Assembly: GCA_030824805.1 (NCBI GenBank)
Contig: JAPJRC010000044.1
Coordinates: forward strand, 1-19,587
DNA from: Micavibrio sp.
GTDB taxonomy: Bacteria > Pseudomonadota > Alphaproteobacteria > Micavibrionales > Micavibrionaceae
Length of the DNA: 19,587 nt
Reading direction: 5' to 3'
Shown: in pieces, positions 6,216 to 14,405 of the stretch
Layout: each line of letters begins with the position of its first letter
Numbering within the stretch: the stretch's first letter is position 1
Position numbers and translations under genes: made by a program
The notes under the pieces: generated by a model
Seen by the model: only the letters and a program-made list of their open reading frames with translations
What the model was told of the DNA's origin: nothing
Databases searched by the model: none

Positions 6216-7064
6216 ATGGGTAGAAGGCGCATATTAGCAATGAATTTAATTACACCAATCCATTTAACAAAGCAGCTGAACAGCGCAGCGATCGATATGC
6301 AGGCGCTTGGCGCTGCTGTAAAAGACGTTACGATCGATCTGGAATCCGCCCTCTCCCAATATACTATAGACTCTTACGAGCGTGACATACTGGCCCAGTT
6401 GGACGAGCATATCATTAAGAAAAGCACGGATTTCGATGCCGAATTCGGTCGCTATCTCATCACGCACCAGCGTCACGTCGCATATCATGTGCAAGAGCTT
6501 TTGAGATCAAAAGAATATTCCGAAGACACCATCTTCAAAATCGGTCACGCCGCACTCAACCATGACAACGGCAAGCTGGGCCAGAGGCCTTCGCTATGGA
6601 TTTACACTCCGGAAAAACGCACGGAAGCCGATAAAGAAGAGCGCAAGTATCATGGCCCGCTCGGCCCAGTGGTAACAAGGCAAGCTTTCGAAGCCATAGG
6701 TGTCGATCTTGAAACGCCCAAAAACGCCAACCTGCGTGCGCACATGCAATATTGCTTGGATCCTATCCAGATAACACACCATGAGCGCCAGAACGGTACA
6801 GGTCCGCTCCAGATGCGGGCTGAACAGATGTGCTATATCGCCCAGGCGTTCTCGGTGATCGATGCCATTTCGGGGAAAACCCTCAAAGACAACAGCAAGA
6901 CCGATAATATAGCGTTTGAAGAGCTGCTCGGCGACAAGCACGAGGGCGAGTTCAATCATGACGTCGTGCGGGACGTCCAAGCCGGATGGGACAAAAACCA
7001 GGCCGCTTTCGAAGCCAAATATAATATCAATCCGGGCCTTGCTGATAAGGCATTTTCCCGATAA
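6216..7064 (+). CDS. HD-GYP-like metal-dependent phosphohydrolase
   Basis: A 282-aa protein without membrane segments. It has most metal-binding signatures of the HD-GYP subfamily, in order: His116-Asp117 in NHDNGKLG (canonical HDxGK), His146 in KYHGPLG (the Hp..G position), His188-His189-Glu190 in HHERQNGTGP (canonical HHExxDGxGYP), and Asp216 in FSVIDAISG. HD-GYP enzymes usually hydrolyse cyclic di-GMP. The GYP motif is degenerate here (Asp to Asn, Tyr missing), so activity or nucleotide specificity may differ. The first ~75 residues are helical with no recognised sensor domain. The start could be ATG 6216, or ATG 6240 (MNLITPIHL) with AGAAGG further upstream. It ends 9 nt before leuD, suggesting co-transcription and possibly translational coupling. 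Confidence 0.8.
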   Translation: MGRRRILAMNLITPIHLTKQLNSAAIDMQALGAAVKDVTIDLESALSQYTIDSYERDILAQLDEHIIKKSTDFDAEFGRYLITHQRHVAYHVQELLRSKEYSEDTIFKIGHAALNHDNGKLGQRPSLWIYTPEKRTEADKEERKYHGPLGPVVTRQAFEAIGVDLETPKNANLRAHMQYCLDPIQITHHERQNGTGPLQMRAEQMCYIAQAFSVIDAISGKTLKDNSKTDNIAFEELLGDKHEGEFNHDVVRDVQAGWDKNQAAFEAKYNINPGLADKAFSR

Positions 7065-7073
7065 TTTCCCCCC

Positions 7074-7679
7074 ATGGAAAAGTTTGTAAAATTAAGCGGC
7101 GTGGCCGCCCCTTTGCGTATGATCAATGTCGATACCGATATCATCATTCCAAAACAGTTCTTGAAGACCATCAAACGCGCCGGCCTCGGCAAAAGCGCTT
7201 TCAACGATATCCGTTATAACGAAGACGGCAGTGAAAACCCTGACTTTGTCTTGAACCGCGAACCCTATCGCCAAGCCAGCATTCTGATCACCGGCGAGAA
7301 TTTCGGATGTGGCTCCTCGCGCGAGCATGCGCCGTGGGCCATCCTGGACATGGGCATACGCTGCATCATCTCCGAAAGCTTTGCAGACATTTTCTACAAC
7401 AATTCTTTCAAGAACGGGATTCTTCCCATCAAGCTTCCCAAAGAGCAGGTCGAAATCCTGATGAAGGAAGCGGAAGAGAATCCCGGTACACCGTTCGAGA
7501 TCGATCTTGAAAAACAGGTCGTAACACGCGGCAACAAATTCTCCTTCCCGTTCGACATCGACCCCTTTAGAAAACACTGTCTTCTGAACGGTCTTGACGA
7601 TATCGGACTTACTGAAGTGAAATCCGCGAAGATCAAGGATTTCGAAACCAACGACCAGAACAAACGCCCATGGATATAA
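7074..7679 (+). CDS. leuD: 3-isopropylmalate dehydratase small subunit
   Basis: A 201-aa protein of normal length, the partner of LeuC in isopropylmalate isomerase. Family landmarks are VDTDIIIPKQFLKTIKR (residues 19-35), GENFGCGSSREHAPWAI (74-90), which forms the substrate-binding swivel domain, and NNSFKNGILPI near 110. No Shine-Dalgarno is visible: the ATG at 7074 is preceded by a run of C, 9 nt after the stop of the HD-GYP-like gene. Translation may therefore be coupled to that gene. leuB starts 2 nt after its stop, so leuD and leuB form one unit. Confidence 0.97.
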   Translation: MEKFVKLSGVAAPLRMINVDTDIIIPKQFLKTIKRAGLGKSAFNDIRYNEDGSENPDFVLNREPYRQASILITGENFGCGSSREHAPWAILDMGIRCIISESFADIFYNNSFKNGILPIKLPKEQVEILMKEAEENPGTPFEIDLEKQVVTRGNKFSFPFDIDPFRKHCLLNGLDDIGLTEVKSAKIKDFETNDQNKRPWI

Positions 7680-7681
7680 AT

Positions 7682-8788
7682 ATGAGCAAGCATACACTTA
7701 CACTTTTGCCTGGCGACGGGATTGGCCCCGAAGTTATCGGAGAGGTCAAAAAGCTTATAGGCTGGCTCGAGAAAAAAGGCGGTCTTTCGTTCGAAGTGCA
7801 CGAAGACAAAATCGGCGGTAGTGCTTACGACGCTTACGGCATGCCGTTCGCGGACCAGACGCTGGAAGCCTGCCGTAAATCCGATGCGGTTGTCATGGGC
7901 GCCGTCGGCGGCCCGCAATGGGATGGCGTTGAATATTCCAAACGCCCGGAAGCAGGATTGCTCCGCATGCGCAAAGAACTCGGCCTGTTCGCCAATTTGC
8001 GCCCCGCCCTCGTCTTCGACGCCTTGGTAGATGCATCCACATTGAAGCCCGAAATCGTCAAAGGCCTCGATATCCTCATCGTGCGTGAACTAATCGGCGG
8101 GGTTTATTTCGGTGAGCCGCGCGGTATCGAAAACCTCGGCAATGGCGAACGCCGCGGCGTAAACACGCAAGTGTATACGACGAGCGAGATCAAACGCATT
8201 GGCCGTGTCGCTTTTGAACTGGCCCGCAAGCGTGGAAACAAAGTCACTTCCTGTGAAAAAGCGAACGTGATGGAATCCGGCAAACTCTGGCGCGAAGATA
8301 TGACCGCCCTTCACAAAGCTGAATATAGCGATGTTACGCTGGAACATATGTACGCCGACAATTGCGCTATGCAGCTCTGTCGCAACCCGCGCCAGTTCGA
8401 TGTGATCGTCACCGACAATCTGTTTGGCGATATTCTTTCAGACGAAGCTGCGATGCTAACAGGCTCTCTGGGTATGCTTCCTTCCGCCTCGCTCGGCGAA
8501 CCGGGCAAGCCTGGCGTGTTTGAGCCCATCCATGGCTCTGCGCCCGACATCGCAGGCCAAGGGAAGGCGAACCCGCTTGCGACGATCCTCAGCTTCTCCA
8601 TGGCGCTGCGTTATGCGCTGAACCGCGGCGATATCGCCGACATGATCGACAACGCCGTGCAGGATGTTTTGGGCAAAGGCATACGCACAGGCGATATCAT
8701 GGCCGATGGCTGTACACTCGTGTCCACAGGCGGTATGGGAGATGCCCTTCTCGCCTCGCTGGATGGAGCAGTGGCAAAAGCCGCGTAA
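7682..8788 (+). CDS. leuB: 3-isopropylmalate dehydrogenase
   Basis: A 368-aa cytoplasmic enzyme of normal length that oxidatively decarboxylates 3-isopropylmalate with NAD+ in leucine biosynthesis. The N-terminus TLLPGDGIGPEV is typical. Catalytic and metal residues are in place: Tyr142 in VYFGEPRG, Lys193 in CEKANVMES, Asp226 in MYADNCAMQL, and Asp245, Asp250 and Asp254 around TDNLFGDILSDEA. The NAD-site stretch FEPIHGSAPDIAGQGKANP is intact. The ATG at 7682 gives the usual N-terminus. An in-frame ATG at 7670 would overlap leuD by 10 nt and add four residues; neither has a clear Shine-Dalgarno, which fits coupling to leuD. A strong terminator follows 20 nt after the stop. Confidence 0.98.
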   Translation: MSKHTLTLLPGDGIGPEVIGEVKKLIGWLEKKGGLSFEVHEDKIGGSAYDAYGMPFADQTLEACRKSDAVVMGAVGGPQWDGVEYSKRPEAGLLRMRKELGLFANLRPALVFDALVDASTLKPEIVKGLDILIVRELIGGVYFGEPRGIENLGNGERRGVNTQVYTTSEIKRIGRVAFELARKRGNKVTSCEKANVMESGKLWREDMTALHKAEYSDVTLEHMYADNCAMQLCRNPRQFDVIVTDNLFGDILSDEAAMLTGSLGMLPSASLGEPGKPGVFEPIHGSAPDIAGQGKANPLATILSFSMALRYALNRGDIADMIDNAVQDVLGKGIRTGDIMADGCTLVSTGGMGDALLASLDGAVAKAA

Positions 8789-8808
8789 AGCAAATTACCC
8801 GCAAAGAA

Positions 8809-8836
8809 AAAGGCTCCGGATCGCTCCGGAGCCTTT
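8809..8836. terminator. Strong bidirectional terminator between leuB and the pilin gene
   Basis: A perfect 12-bp stem pairs 8809-8820 (AAAGGCTCCGGA) with 8825-8836 around a TCGC loop. T-rich sequence follows on both strands. It serves the convergent genes ending at 8788 (+) and 8859 (-). Confidence 0.92.
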
Positions 8837-8858
8837 CTTGTATTTGTATTCGTATTGG

Positions 8859-9593
8859 TTAGTTCAGCACGCGGGATGCAGCGGCACAAACGGCAGCCGT
8901 GTTAGCCTCATCGTAAATAACCGGAGCAGCACCTGTTGTGCAGTTTGTACCTTCTGCCTGGAAAGCACCTGCTTCTGGCTGGCCATCATCAAGCTTACGG
9001 TCGATCTGTGCAACAGTTGTCGGGCTCAAAGCACCAGACGTTGCGGAAACGGCAACAACATCACCATTGAGAACAGCGTATGGTCTACCAACTGAAAGAG
9101 TGTTACCAATTTCCGTTGCAGCACCTGCCGTACCAATCCACATACCGCCACCTGCTTTAACCGTAGGCAGCGCTTTGCCGAAAGTCAAAGGTGTGCCACC
9201 CGACGGATCAATACCGGAAATCAAGTCAGCGGCGCTAAGATGCAAGAAAACGAGCGCTTTAGGATCGTTCAATGCACCTGGTTGCGTTGTCAAGTTTGTA
9301 CCATATGTCGCACCACCTGTGGCATCAACACAAGGAGCAACGCATCCTGGAAGTCGGTCTGTAGCATCCGTCATCAGGCCAGGCTTTGCGTTGTATTTGT
9401 CGTCGAACGTGTTCATGGCTGCGTCCAGACCTTTAAGCTGGCCGACCGTACCGGAAATTTTGGCGTTGGCGATCAGTTCCTGGCCCTTCAGAATCCCGCC
9501 GATAAGCAGACCGATGATAACCATAACGATGGCCAATTCGACGAGGGTAAAACCCTGCTCGGACCGGCGCGTGGATGCGTGGACGTGCGTCAT
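8859..9593 (-). CDS. Type IV pilin-like protein (major pilin candidate)
   Basis: A 244-aa prepilin. The leader is 14 residues ending EQG, followed by the cleavage and methylation site G|FTLVELAIVMVIIGLLIGGI; Glu at mature position 5 is present. The leader would be removed by the PilD encoded at 16841-17641. After the helix, FDDKYNAKPG resembles the F.DKY.ALPGD segment of many large pilins. The globular part is Gly/Thr/Ala-rich with Cys pairs CVAPC and, near the C-terminus, NC...VC, the latter like the D-loop disulfide. The ATG at 9593 is preferred over one at 9611 because AAGGAGA lies about 8 nt upstream. It has its own leader region of about 180 bp after the AraC-type gene. A minor pilin or pseudopilin is the alternative. 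Confidence 0.92.
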   Translation of the reverse strand: MTHVHASTRRSEQGFTLVELAIVMVIIGLLIGGILKGQELIANAKISGTVGQLKGLDAAMNTFDDKYNAKPGLMTDATDRLPGCVAPCVDATGGATYGTNLTTQPGALNDPKALVFLHLSAADLISGIDPSGGTPLTFGKALPTVKAGGGMWIGTAGAATEIGNTLSVGRPYAVLNGDVVAVSATSGALSPTTVAQIDRKLDDGQPEAGAFQAEGTNCTTGAAPVIYDEANTAAVCAAASRVLN

Positions 9594-9733
9594 ATTTAGT
9601 CTCTCCTTCAAGAGTTAATAGAATGTGAAAATTCGGGCGAATCCCCTAAGACAATCAATGTTATACCTGAATCTCGGAGTCTCGTCTTGTATAAAATTGT
9701 ACGGGCAAAATAAAACGATGTCCCCTTAGCGAC

Positions 9734-9755
9734 ACAAAACGGGCGCCCATTTTGT
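9734..9755. promoter_or_regulatory. 22-bp near-perfect palindrome between the AraC-type gene and the pilin gene
   Basis: ACAAAACGGGC (9734-9744) and GCCCATTTTGT (9745-9755) are inverted copies with one mismatched pair and no spacer. It lies 23 bp past the stop of the AraC-type regulator and about 140 bp upstream of the pilin start. As RNA it would make a GC-core hairpin followed by only four T on the minus strand, so it may be the regulator gene's terminator. Its perfect dyad could also be a protein-binding site. Confidence 0.55.
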
Positions 9756-9777
9756 CATATTGGAAAGAGGACGTACA

Positions 9778-10812
9778 TCAAGCCCGGAAACGTGCTCTGT
9801 ACTCTTTGGGAGAATCCCCTGTTAGCTCTTTGAAAACCCTATTAAAAGACGTAATGGAGTTAAAACCGGATTCTTCGAAAACATTCTGGATGGATGCATC
9901 TGTATCCTTAAGCAACTTCTGGGCATCTTTAACACGCAGTTCGTTCAAAATTTGCGGAATCGTTTTCCCATAGCCGGTGTTCACGATTCGGGACAATGTT
10001 GCCTCTCCCACCTTCAATTCCCGGGCCAGTTCAGCACGTCCGATTGCAGGATCCTGATAAATTTTTTCCCGCTCCAAAAGCTCCTTAAGCTTGTCCAACG
10101 TTACCTGATCGTCGGATTTAAGGCTGCCCACTGCCTCAGCATCCCTGTGATGGTCGAGCTTAAGTGCCTGCGGATATATTCTGAACAGGCTGGTGGCCGC
10201 AATATAAACGAAAGCAATCCCCATGAAGGTTCTGACAACAACCCATTCGCCGTAGCCCACATGGCCGCTGATATGCGCAAAAGCAGAGCCCAAAAAGGCG
10301 GTAAGCATAGCTATCAAAGAAATAATCAGCCAGAAACGCTCTTTTCCAAATTTGGGGCTGGCGTGAAGACCGTCCAACAAATCCCGACGTAGCCATATTG
10401 CGAGCAAGCTGAATGAACCGATGATAAGGCCGGAAACATACAGTATCTCAGGCTCATCGAAAACAAGGCCTGGTAGAAAGGAAATTGGTATGAGGAGCAG
10501 CAAAAGAAAATATTTAGGCCTTGGCACGGTGGGTACCTGCGCAACCTGAAAAATCAGAAGAGCCCCTAAAGGTATTCCGGAGAACCAGAAGAGCCATTGC
10601 AACGCTTCATATTGCTCCAACTCTTTAGACCAACGTCCGGCAGCCGCATCTAAAAAGAAAGCTGTGGCCAATGCCCCAAAATACAAAATGGGAATAATGG
10701 CGCTTCTTATACTACCTGATCGCAAGAGCATATACACCAGCACATAAAGCGACTGGGCCAGACCTAAAAGCGAAAGGATTTCCGCGAGCGTAAACTGCGA
10801 GTTAAAAGCCAT
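9778..10812 (-). CDS. Membrane-bound AraC-family transcriptional regulator
   Basis: A 344-aa protein. The first ~235 residues hold about seven hydrophobic segments, so the N-terminus should be an integral inner-membrane domain. The last ~100 residues are an AraC/XylS-type double helix-turn-helix: ELARELKVGEATLSRIVN is the first, and NVFEESGFNSITSFNRVFKE followed by GDSPKEYRARF is the conserved second helix-turn-helix and tail. The protein could sense an envelope signal and bind DNA near the membrane; the effector is unknown. The ATG at 10812 starts 17 nt after the stop of the gene before it; AGGAAGA is present but rather far (about 20 nt). It is last in the pilus gene run and next to the pilin gene, so pilin control is a reasonable inference. 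Confidence 0.88.
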   Translation of the reverse strand: MAFNSQFTLAEILSLLGLAQSLYVLVYMLLRSGSIRSAIIPILYFGALATAFFLDAAAGRWSKELEQYEALQWLFWFSGIPLGALLIFQVAQVPTVPRPKYFLLLLLIPISFLPGLVFDEPEILYVSGLIIGSFSLLAIWLRRDLLDGLHASPKFGKERFWLIISLIAMLTAFLGSAFAHISGHVGYGEWVVVRTFMGIAFVYIAATSLFRIYPQALKLDHHRDAEAVGSLKSDDQVTLDKLKELLEREKIYQDPAIGRAELARELKVGEATLSRIVNTGYGKTIPQILNELRVKDAQKLLKDTDASIQNVFEESGFNSITSFNRVFKELTGDSPKEYRARFRA

Positions 10813-10828
10813 AAACTGGTTATAATGG

Positions 10829-11569
10829 TTATTCTTCCTGCTGGCAAAGAGGGTTTTTATCCGCTTTTGCCTGCTCGGCGGTGCGCGTGCATATATATTC
10901 GCGCATTGCATTCACTTCGTTGGGGTGCAGATGGTCTTTTTCAGAGACAAGCATATGCATCATGAGCTCGTAAGCTGCCTCCTTGTTTCCCATCTGCATA
11001 TGGATAAAAGCAGGCATTTGCCGGGCCCAAGGCGCCGTATCGGTTTTGAGATTTGCCAAGATGTTGGCGAGTTTCAGAGCTTTGTCCAGATCCTGCTGCC
11101 GGAAACGTGCCAGATATACAGCCTGCGCAAGCCAGCGCCATTTCTGCGGATAAGGCTTTTGTCCTTCGGCGGTCAGATAATCTATTACGGGATTCAGCTT
11201 ATCGACACTATCGTCTTGTATGGAGCCATAATAATAGGCAGCCAAAAACGGAACATAGCTGGCGCGGTCATCCAACGACTGCGCCGTAAAAAACCACTTA
11301 CCGAGATAATTATAATTATAGTCCTTTAGCGGCTGAAAGTTGCCCCCCACATTTCCAAGATTCTGCAGGACATAGCCTGCCATACGGTATGATATCCCAT
11401 CATCGCCAAGCCCAGAAAAGGAAGCCATGCCTTCCTTTGGCGGCGGCGGAACATTGTCCCATTCCGGGATAATCTTCCTTGCATGCGCCCAGAAGGCAAA
11501 ATTGCACAGCAGAATGACAATAAAAATCAGATGAAGCCAAAGTGATGTGCGAGACGAAGCAAGTTTCAT
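10829..11569 (-). CDS. Membrane-anchored helical-repeat (TPR-like) protein, possible PilG counterpart
   Basis: A 246-aa protein. One hydrophobic segment at about residues 11-30 (LWLHLIFIVILLCNFAFWA) acts as an N-terminal anchor, with the rest in the periplasm. Residues about 75-225 are helical repeats rich in Ala/Tyr/Trp, such as DRASYVPFLAAYYYGS, KWRWLAQAVYLARF and QMPAFIHMQMGNKEAAYELM. Its ATG overlaps the permease stop as TGATG, so the two are translationally coupled and probably act together. In Myxococcus xanthus an ABC ATPase (PilH), permease (PilI) and accessory protein (PilG) are needed for pilus biogenesis; this gene could fill the PilG role, but that rests on context. Family not recognised by motif. 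Confidence 0.78.
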   Translation of the reverse strand: MKLASSRTSLWLHLIFIVILLCNFAFWAHARKIIPEWDNVPPPPKEGMASFSGLGDDGISYRMAGYVLQNLGNVGGNFQPLKDYNYNYLGKWFFTAQSLDDRASYVPFLAAYYYGSIQDDSVDKLNPVIDYLTAEGQKPYPQKWRWLAQAVYLARFRQQDLDKALKLANILANLKTDTAPWARQMPAFIHMQMGNKEAAYELMMHMLVSEKDHLHPNEVNAMREYICTRTAEQAKADKNPLCQQEE

Positions 11570-12330
11570 CAGAATTGCCGACGGTGCATATCAATACAGG
11601 TGGCGCCGATGACAAGCGTAACAAAGACGCCAGCCTGCGCCAGTACAAAAGGAATAGATATTTCCGCCGGCACGCCGTACAAAATCCATTTGGTCTGCCC
11701 CATTAAATCGAGACGCGGTATAAAAATGGAAATAACTTCCATCAATTTACCGAGCAATGCGATGACACCGTCTTGGCCCGCCTTCTTTAGAATACCCAAA
11801 ATTTCACCTATAAGACGCGAAAGCAGGTAGAAGGCAAAAACAACAAGCATACAAGCCGTCGAGCTCGTCATAACAAAAGCGAAAAACATAGCCACGTTGG
11901 CCATGATGACAAATTCTGCCGCGATGGTAATCCACCAGAAATACACATAATTGTGAGGAGAACCCGTCTCGAACGCGACAGTTGTTCCCCCAAGAATCAA
12001 TGCGGCCATCAAGCCTAAGCAGGAAAAGGCTGCAGCATGGGTTAGGATAAAGGAAATACGCCCCATAGGGCGGGAAAGCAAATAATCGATATCTCTGTTT
12101 TCGAAACAGCGGCGCACATATCCTACGACGAAGAAAACAATAGAGACAACACCAAAAAGGCGAAAACCGAACGCCGCAAAGGTGCGCGCAAACTGGTCCT
12201 GCTCCGTAATTACAGAAGACCCGAAGAAAACAGATAGGGATATAACGATTACAAGAAGACCGACCAGGGAAAGAAAGAACCGGTCCCTTGCCGCTGCAAT
12301 GATAATGTAGCGAAACAGGGGCCAGATCAT
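11569..12330 (-). CDS. ABC-2-type transporter permease, possible PilI counterpart
   Basis: A 253-aa integral membrane protein with about six hydrophobic segments (near residues 18-40, 58-72, 95-118, 130-158, 160-178 and 225-245). Between the second and third lies ENRDIDYLLSRPMGRISFIL, which is typical of ABC-2 permeases. No ATPase is adjacent; the only ABC ATPase in the run is at 18844-19578, at the other end of the pilus genes, and is the likely partner. It starts 27 nt after the secretin stop and overlaps the next gene (TGATG). By context it resembles the PilI component of the Myxococcus pilus-associated ABC transporter. The transported substrate is unknown. Confidence 0.85.
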   Translation of the reverse strand: MIWPLFRYIIIAAARDRFFLSLVGLLVIVISLSVFFGSSVITEQDQFARTFAAFGFRLFGVVSIVFFVVGYVRRCFENRDIDYLLSRPMGRISFILTHAAAFSCLGLMAALILGGTTVAFETGSPHNYVYFWWITIAAEFVIMANVAMFFAFVMTSSTACMLVVFAFYLLSRLIGEILGILKKAGQDGVIALLGKLMEVISIFIPRLDLMGQTKWILYGVPAEISIPFVLAQAGVFVTLVIGATCIDMHRRQF

Positions 12331-12357
12331 AATTTATATATCCTAAACTTGACTTGA

Positions 12358-14268
12358 TTAGAATTCAAACGGACGGCGGTCTTGCGAGAAGGTTCTGTAG
12401 AGATCCTTGTCAGTGTTGTGGATCGAATTGTTACCTTCGATAATCGTAGCCTTCATAAGAACTACGAGTTCAGTCTTCTCGATCCTGTCGGACTGGTTGC
12501 GGAAGGCGCCACCAATGATCGGCAACTCACCCAAAACCGGTACCGCATTCTGTGTAGACGTTGTGCGGTCTTGGATCAGACCTCCCATCACTATTGGTTT
12601 GCCGTTGTACATCTGAATAACGGAGTCAAACTCCTGAACGTTTACAACAGGCACAGGGGATGAAATAGAGTCGGCTAGACCGGCATCCGCAACAGCAAAA
12701 GCAACACCAGGATCATCTACGAATTCCGTGATACGCGTTACGGTCGGGCGAACAGCCATGGAAACCGTTTCACTGTCCAGATCGATCGCGGGTTGAACGT
12801 TGATGAGGATACCTTCAGGAACGTTACGGATGTTCGAGTCAATATCGACGCTGGTCTGGTTGTCGTTCTGATTAGTAGTAACATCCAACTCGAAGTACAC
12901 TTGGTTTTTGGCCACGTTGAGAACAGCCGATTGGTTGTTCAGAACCGTCAGGCGTGGGCTGGCAAGGGCGCGAACCGTGCCAAAGCGCTGCATAGCCTGG
13001 ATAGCGGCATTGAAATCACCGCTTGTGTAAGCCGCCGTAAAGCTAAGCGCAGGGTTAGATGGGGGATCAAGAGCTGGTGCAAGCGCAGCACCGACAGTGT
13101 CCACGCCGAAATTCAATCTGTCGCCGAATAAATCAACAGCATTCCAGTCAATACCGGCAGCAAATTCATCATTCAGAGAAACTTCCAGAACTTTGGCTTC
13201 AATCAGGACCTGCGAGGTTACGGATTTGCGCAAAATTTCCAAATAATCCGAAACCTGCTTTTGGAGGCGCTCGGTCGCGAAGACCGAGATAATACCGGCC
13301 TGCTTGTTTACCGAGAAACGGGGCTGGTAAGGGTCTTCATTGGTCCGAACTGAATCATCTTCCTCTTCCAAAGGCGCAACATTAAGTGTTGCCTGAGGCG
13401 CAGCAACCTGAACCTGAGGCGCTGGAGCGCCGGCCGCACCAGCGGCTGTAGGCGTACCATCCGGATTCGTTGCAGCAGCAAGCTCGCCATTGGCTTGGAG
13501 AAGAACAGGCTCTACAGGCGCTGGACTATTAGCAACAGCCGTAACTTGCGGAGTTTTTTTCGTGCGCAAAGTGCCGGCCTCGCGATTAACACCGAGGATC
13601 TGGGTCATGTTGGTGTCAAGTTCGCCCCAGAAATTGGCTTCGCTCTTTGCCTCGGCTTTAAATTTGGAGCCTGTGTCGGCGCCCTCACCCGAAACAACAG
13701 CAACGTCGTTGCTGATCGAACTGGTATTGCTACGAACATAGCTTAGGTAATTGATTTTATAGACGTGATGATACGGCGTATCTAGCTCGACACGAACACT
13801 GTCATCGTCAAACTTGTAACGGAGACCAGCGCTTTGCGAGATACGGTCAATCACTTCATCAAACGGCTTGTTACGCGCCGAGAAGATAACGCTGCCTGTA
13901 ATGCGCGGATCTAGTTCGATATCATAATCGGCCTGCTCAGCGATCTCATACAAAGCATCTTTCAAAGGAACCGTCTGGTTGATTGAAACAGAAACAAGAG
14001 GCATCGGCTTCAGCTTGTCAGCTGGCGTTGCCATGTAAGGCTTAAGATCCGGAATGCCCGCCTCATCCACCTTCTTATCTTTTGTATCAGGAAGACGGGA
14101 AGCAAGAGCGTCCCGGTAATCCTGCACTTCCATATCGGAACTGCGGTCAATTTTCAGCTCGTTTTTGGCGAGATCGCATCCCGTCAAAGGCATAAGCAAT
14201 GCGGCACTCGCCAGGCAGACACTGAGGGCGCGGATGGTGGAGACGCTAGAAAAACGGTTCTTAAACAT
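12358..14268 (-). CDS. Type IV pilus/MSHA-like secretin lipoprotein
   Basis: A 636-aa outer-membrane channel subunit. The signal peptide ends in lipobox LTGC (Cys31), so it is a lipoprotein. An STN-type N-domain spans about residues 90-165 (INQTVPLKDALYEIAEQADY), then a secretin N-domain region with YKINYLSYVRSNTSSISND near 170-188. A Pro/Ala-rich, poorly conserved insert spans about 240-310. The C-terminal secretin domain runs from about 350 to 615: VLIEAKVLEVSLNDEFAAGIDW, ALASPRLTVLNNQSAVLNV (435-453) and the signature VPVLGELPIIGGAFR (577-590). The layout fits the MshL/BfpB group better than classical PilQ, since no AMIN domain is seen. No strong Shine-Dalgarno is visible before the ATG; GGATATATCC sits there instead. 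It follows the PilU-type gene by 137 nt. Confidence 0.93.
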   Translation of the reverse strand: MFKNRFSSVSTIRALSVCLASAALLMPLTGCDLAKNELKIDRSSDMEVQDYRDALASRLPDTKDKKVDEAGIPDLKPYMATPADKLKPMPLVSVSINQTVPLKDALYEIAEQADYDIELDPRITGSVIFSARNKPFDEVIDRISQSAGLRYKFDDDSVRVELDTPYHHVYKINYLSYVRSNTSSISNDVAVVSGEGADTGSKFKAEAKSEANFWGELDTNMTQILGVNREAGTLRTKKTPQVTAVANSPAPVEPVLLQANGELAAATNPDGTPTAAGAAGAPAPQVQVAAPQATLNVAPLEEEDDSVRTNEDPYQPRFSVNKQAGIISVFATERLQKQVSDYLEILRKSVTSQVLIEAKVLEVSLNDEFAAGIDWNAVDLFGDRLNFGVDTVGAALAPALDPPSNPALSFTAAYTSGDFNAAIQAMQRFGTVRALASPRLTVLNNQSAVLNVAKNQVYFELDVTTNQNDNQTSVDIDSNIRNVPEGILINVQPAIDLDSETVSMAVRPTVTRITEFVDDPGVAFAVADAGLADSISSPVPVVNVQEFDSVIQMYNGKPIVMGGLIQDRTTSTQNAVPVLGELPIIGGAFRNQSDRIEKTELVVLMKATIIEGNNSIHNTDKDLYRTFSQDRRPFEF

Positions 14269-14405
14269 GGGATATATCCGTGAATGGTTCCAGAAAAGGA
14301 AAAAGAATCAGCTTTCAAATTTTGCTATGGATCGAACCGCTAGGCAAGAACAATGCATTGATTAAGGGCTTAAGAGCCGCCATTACACAAAAAAACTGCC
14401 CTTTT

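Noticed and set aside
7092..7697. 201-aa minus-strand frame
   Set aside because: Full antisense shadow of leuD.
14269..14405. Terminator between the PilU-type gene and the secretin gene (A6/T6 arms around GGGCAG near 14390-14407)
   Set aside because: The stem is A-T only and too weak; the 137-bp gap more likely holds a leader or weak internal promoter that I could not define.
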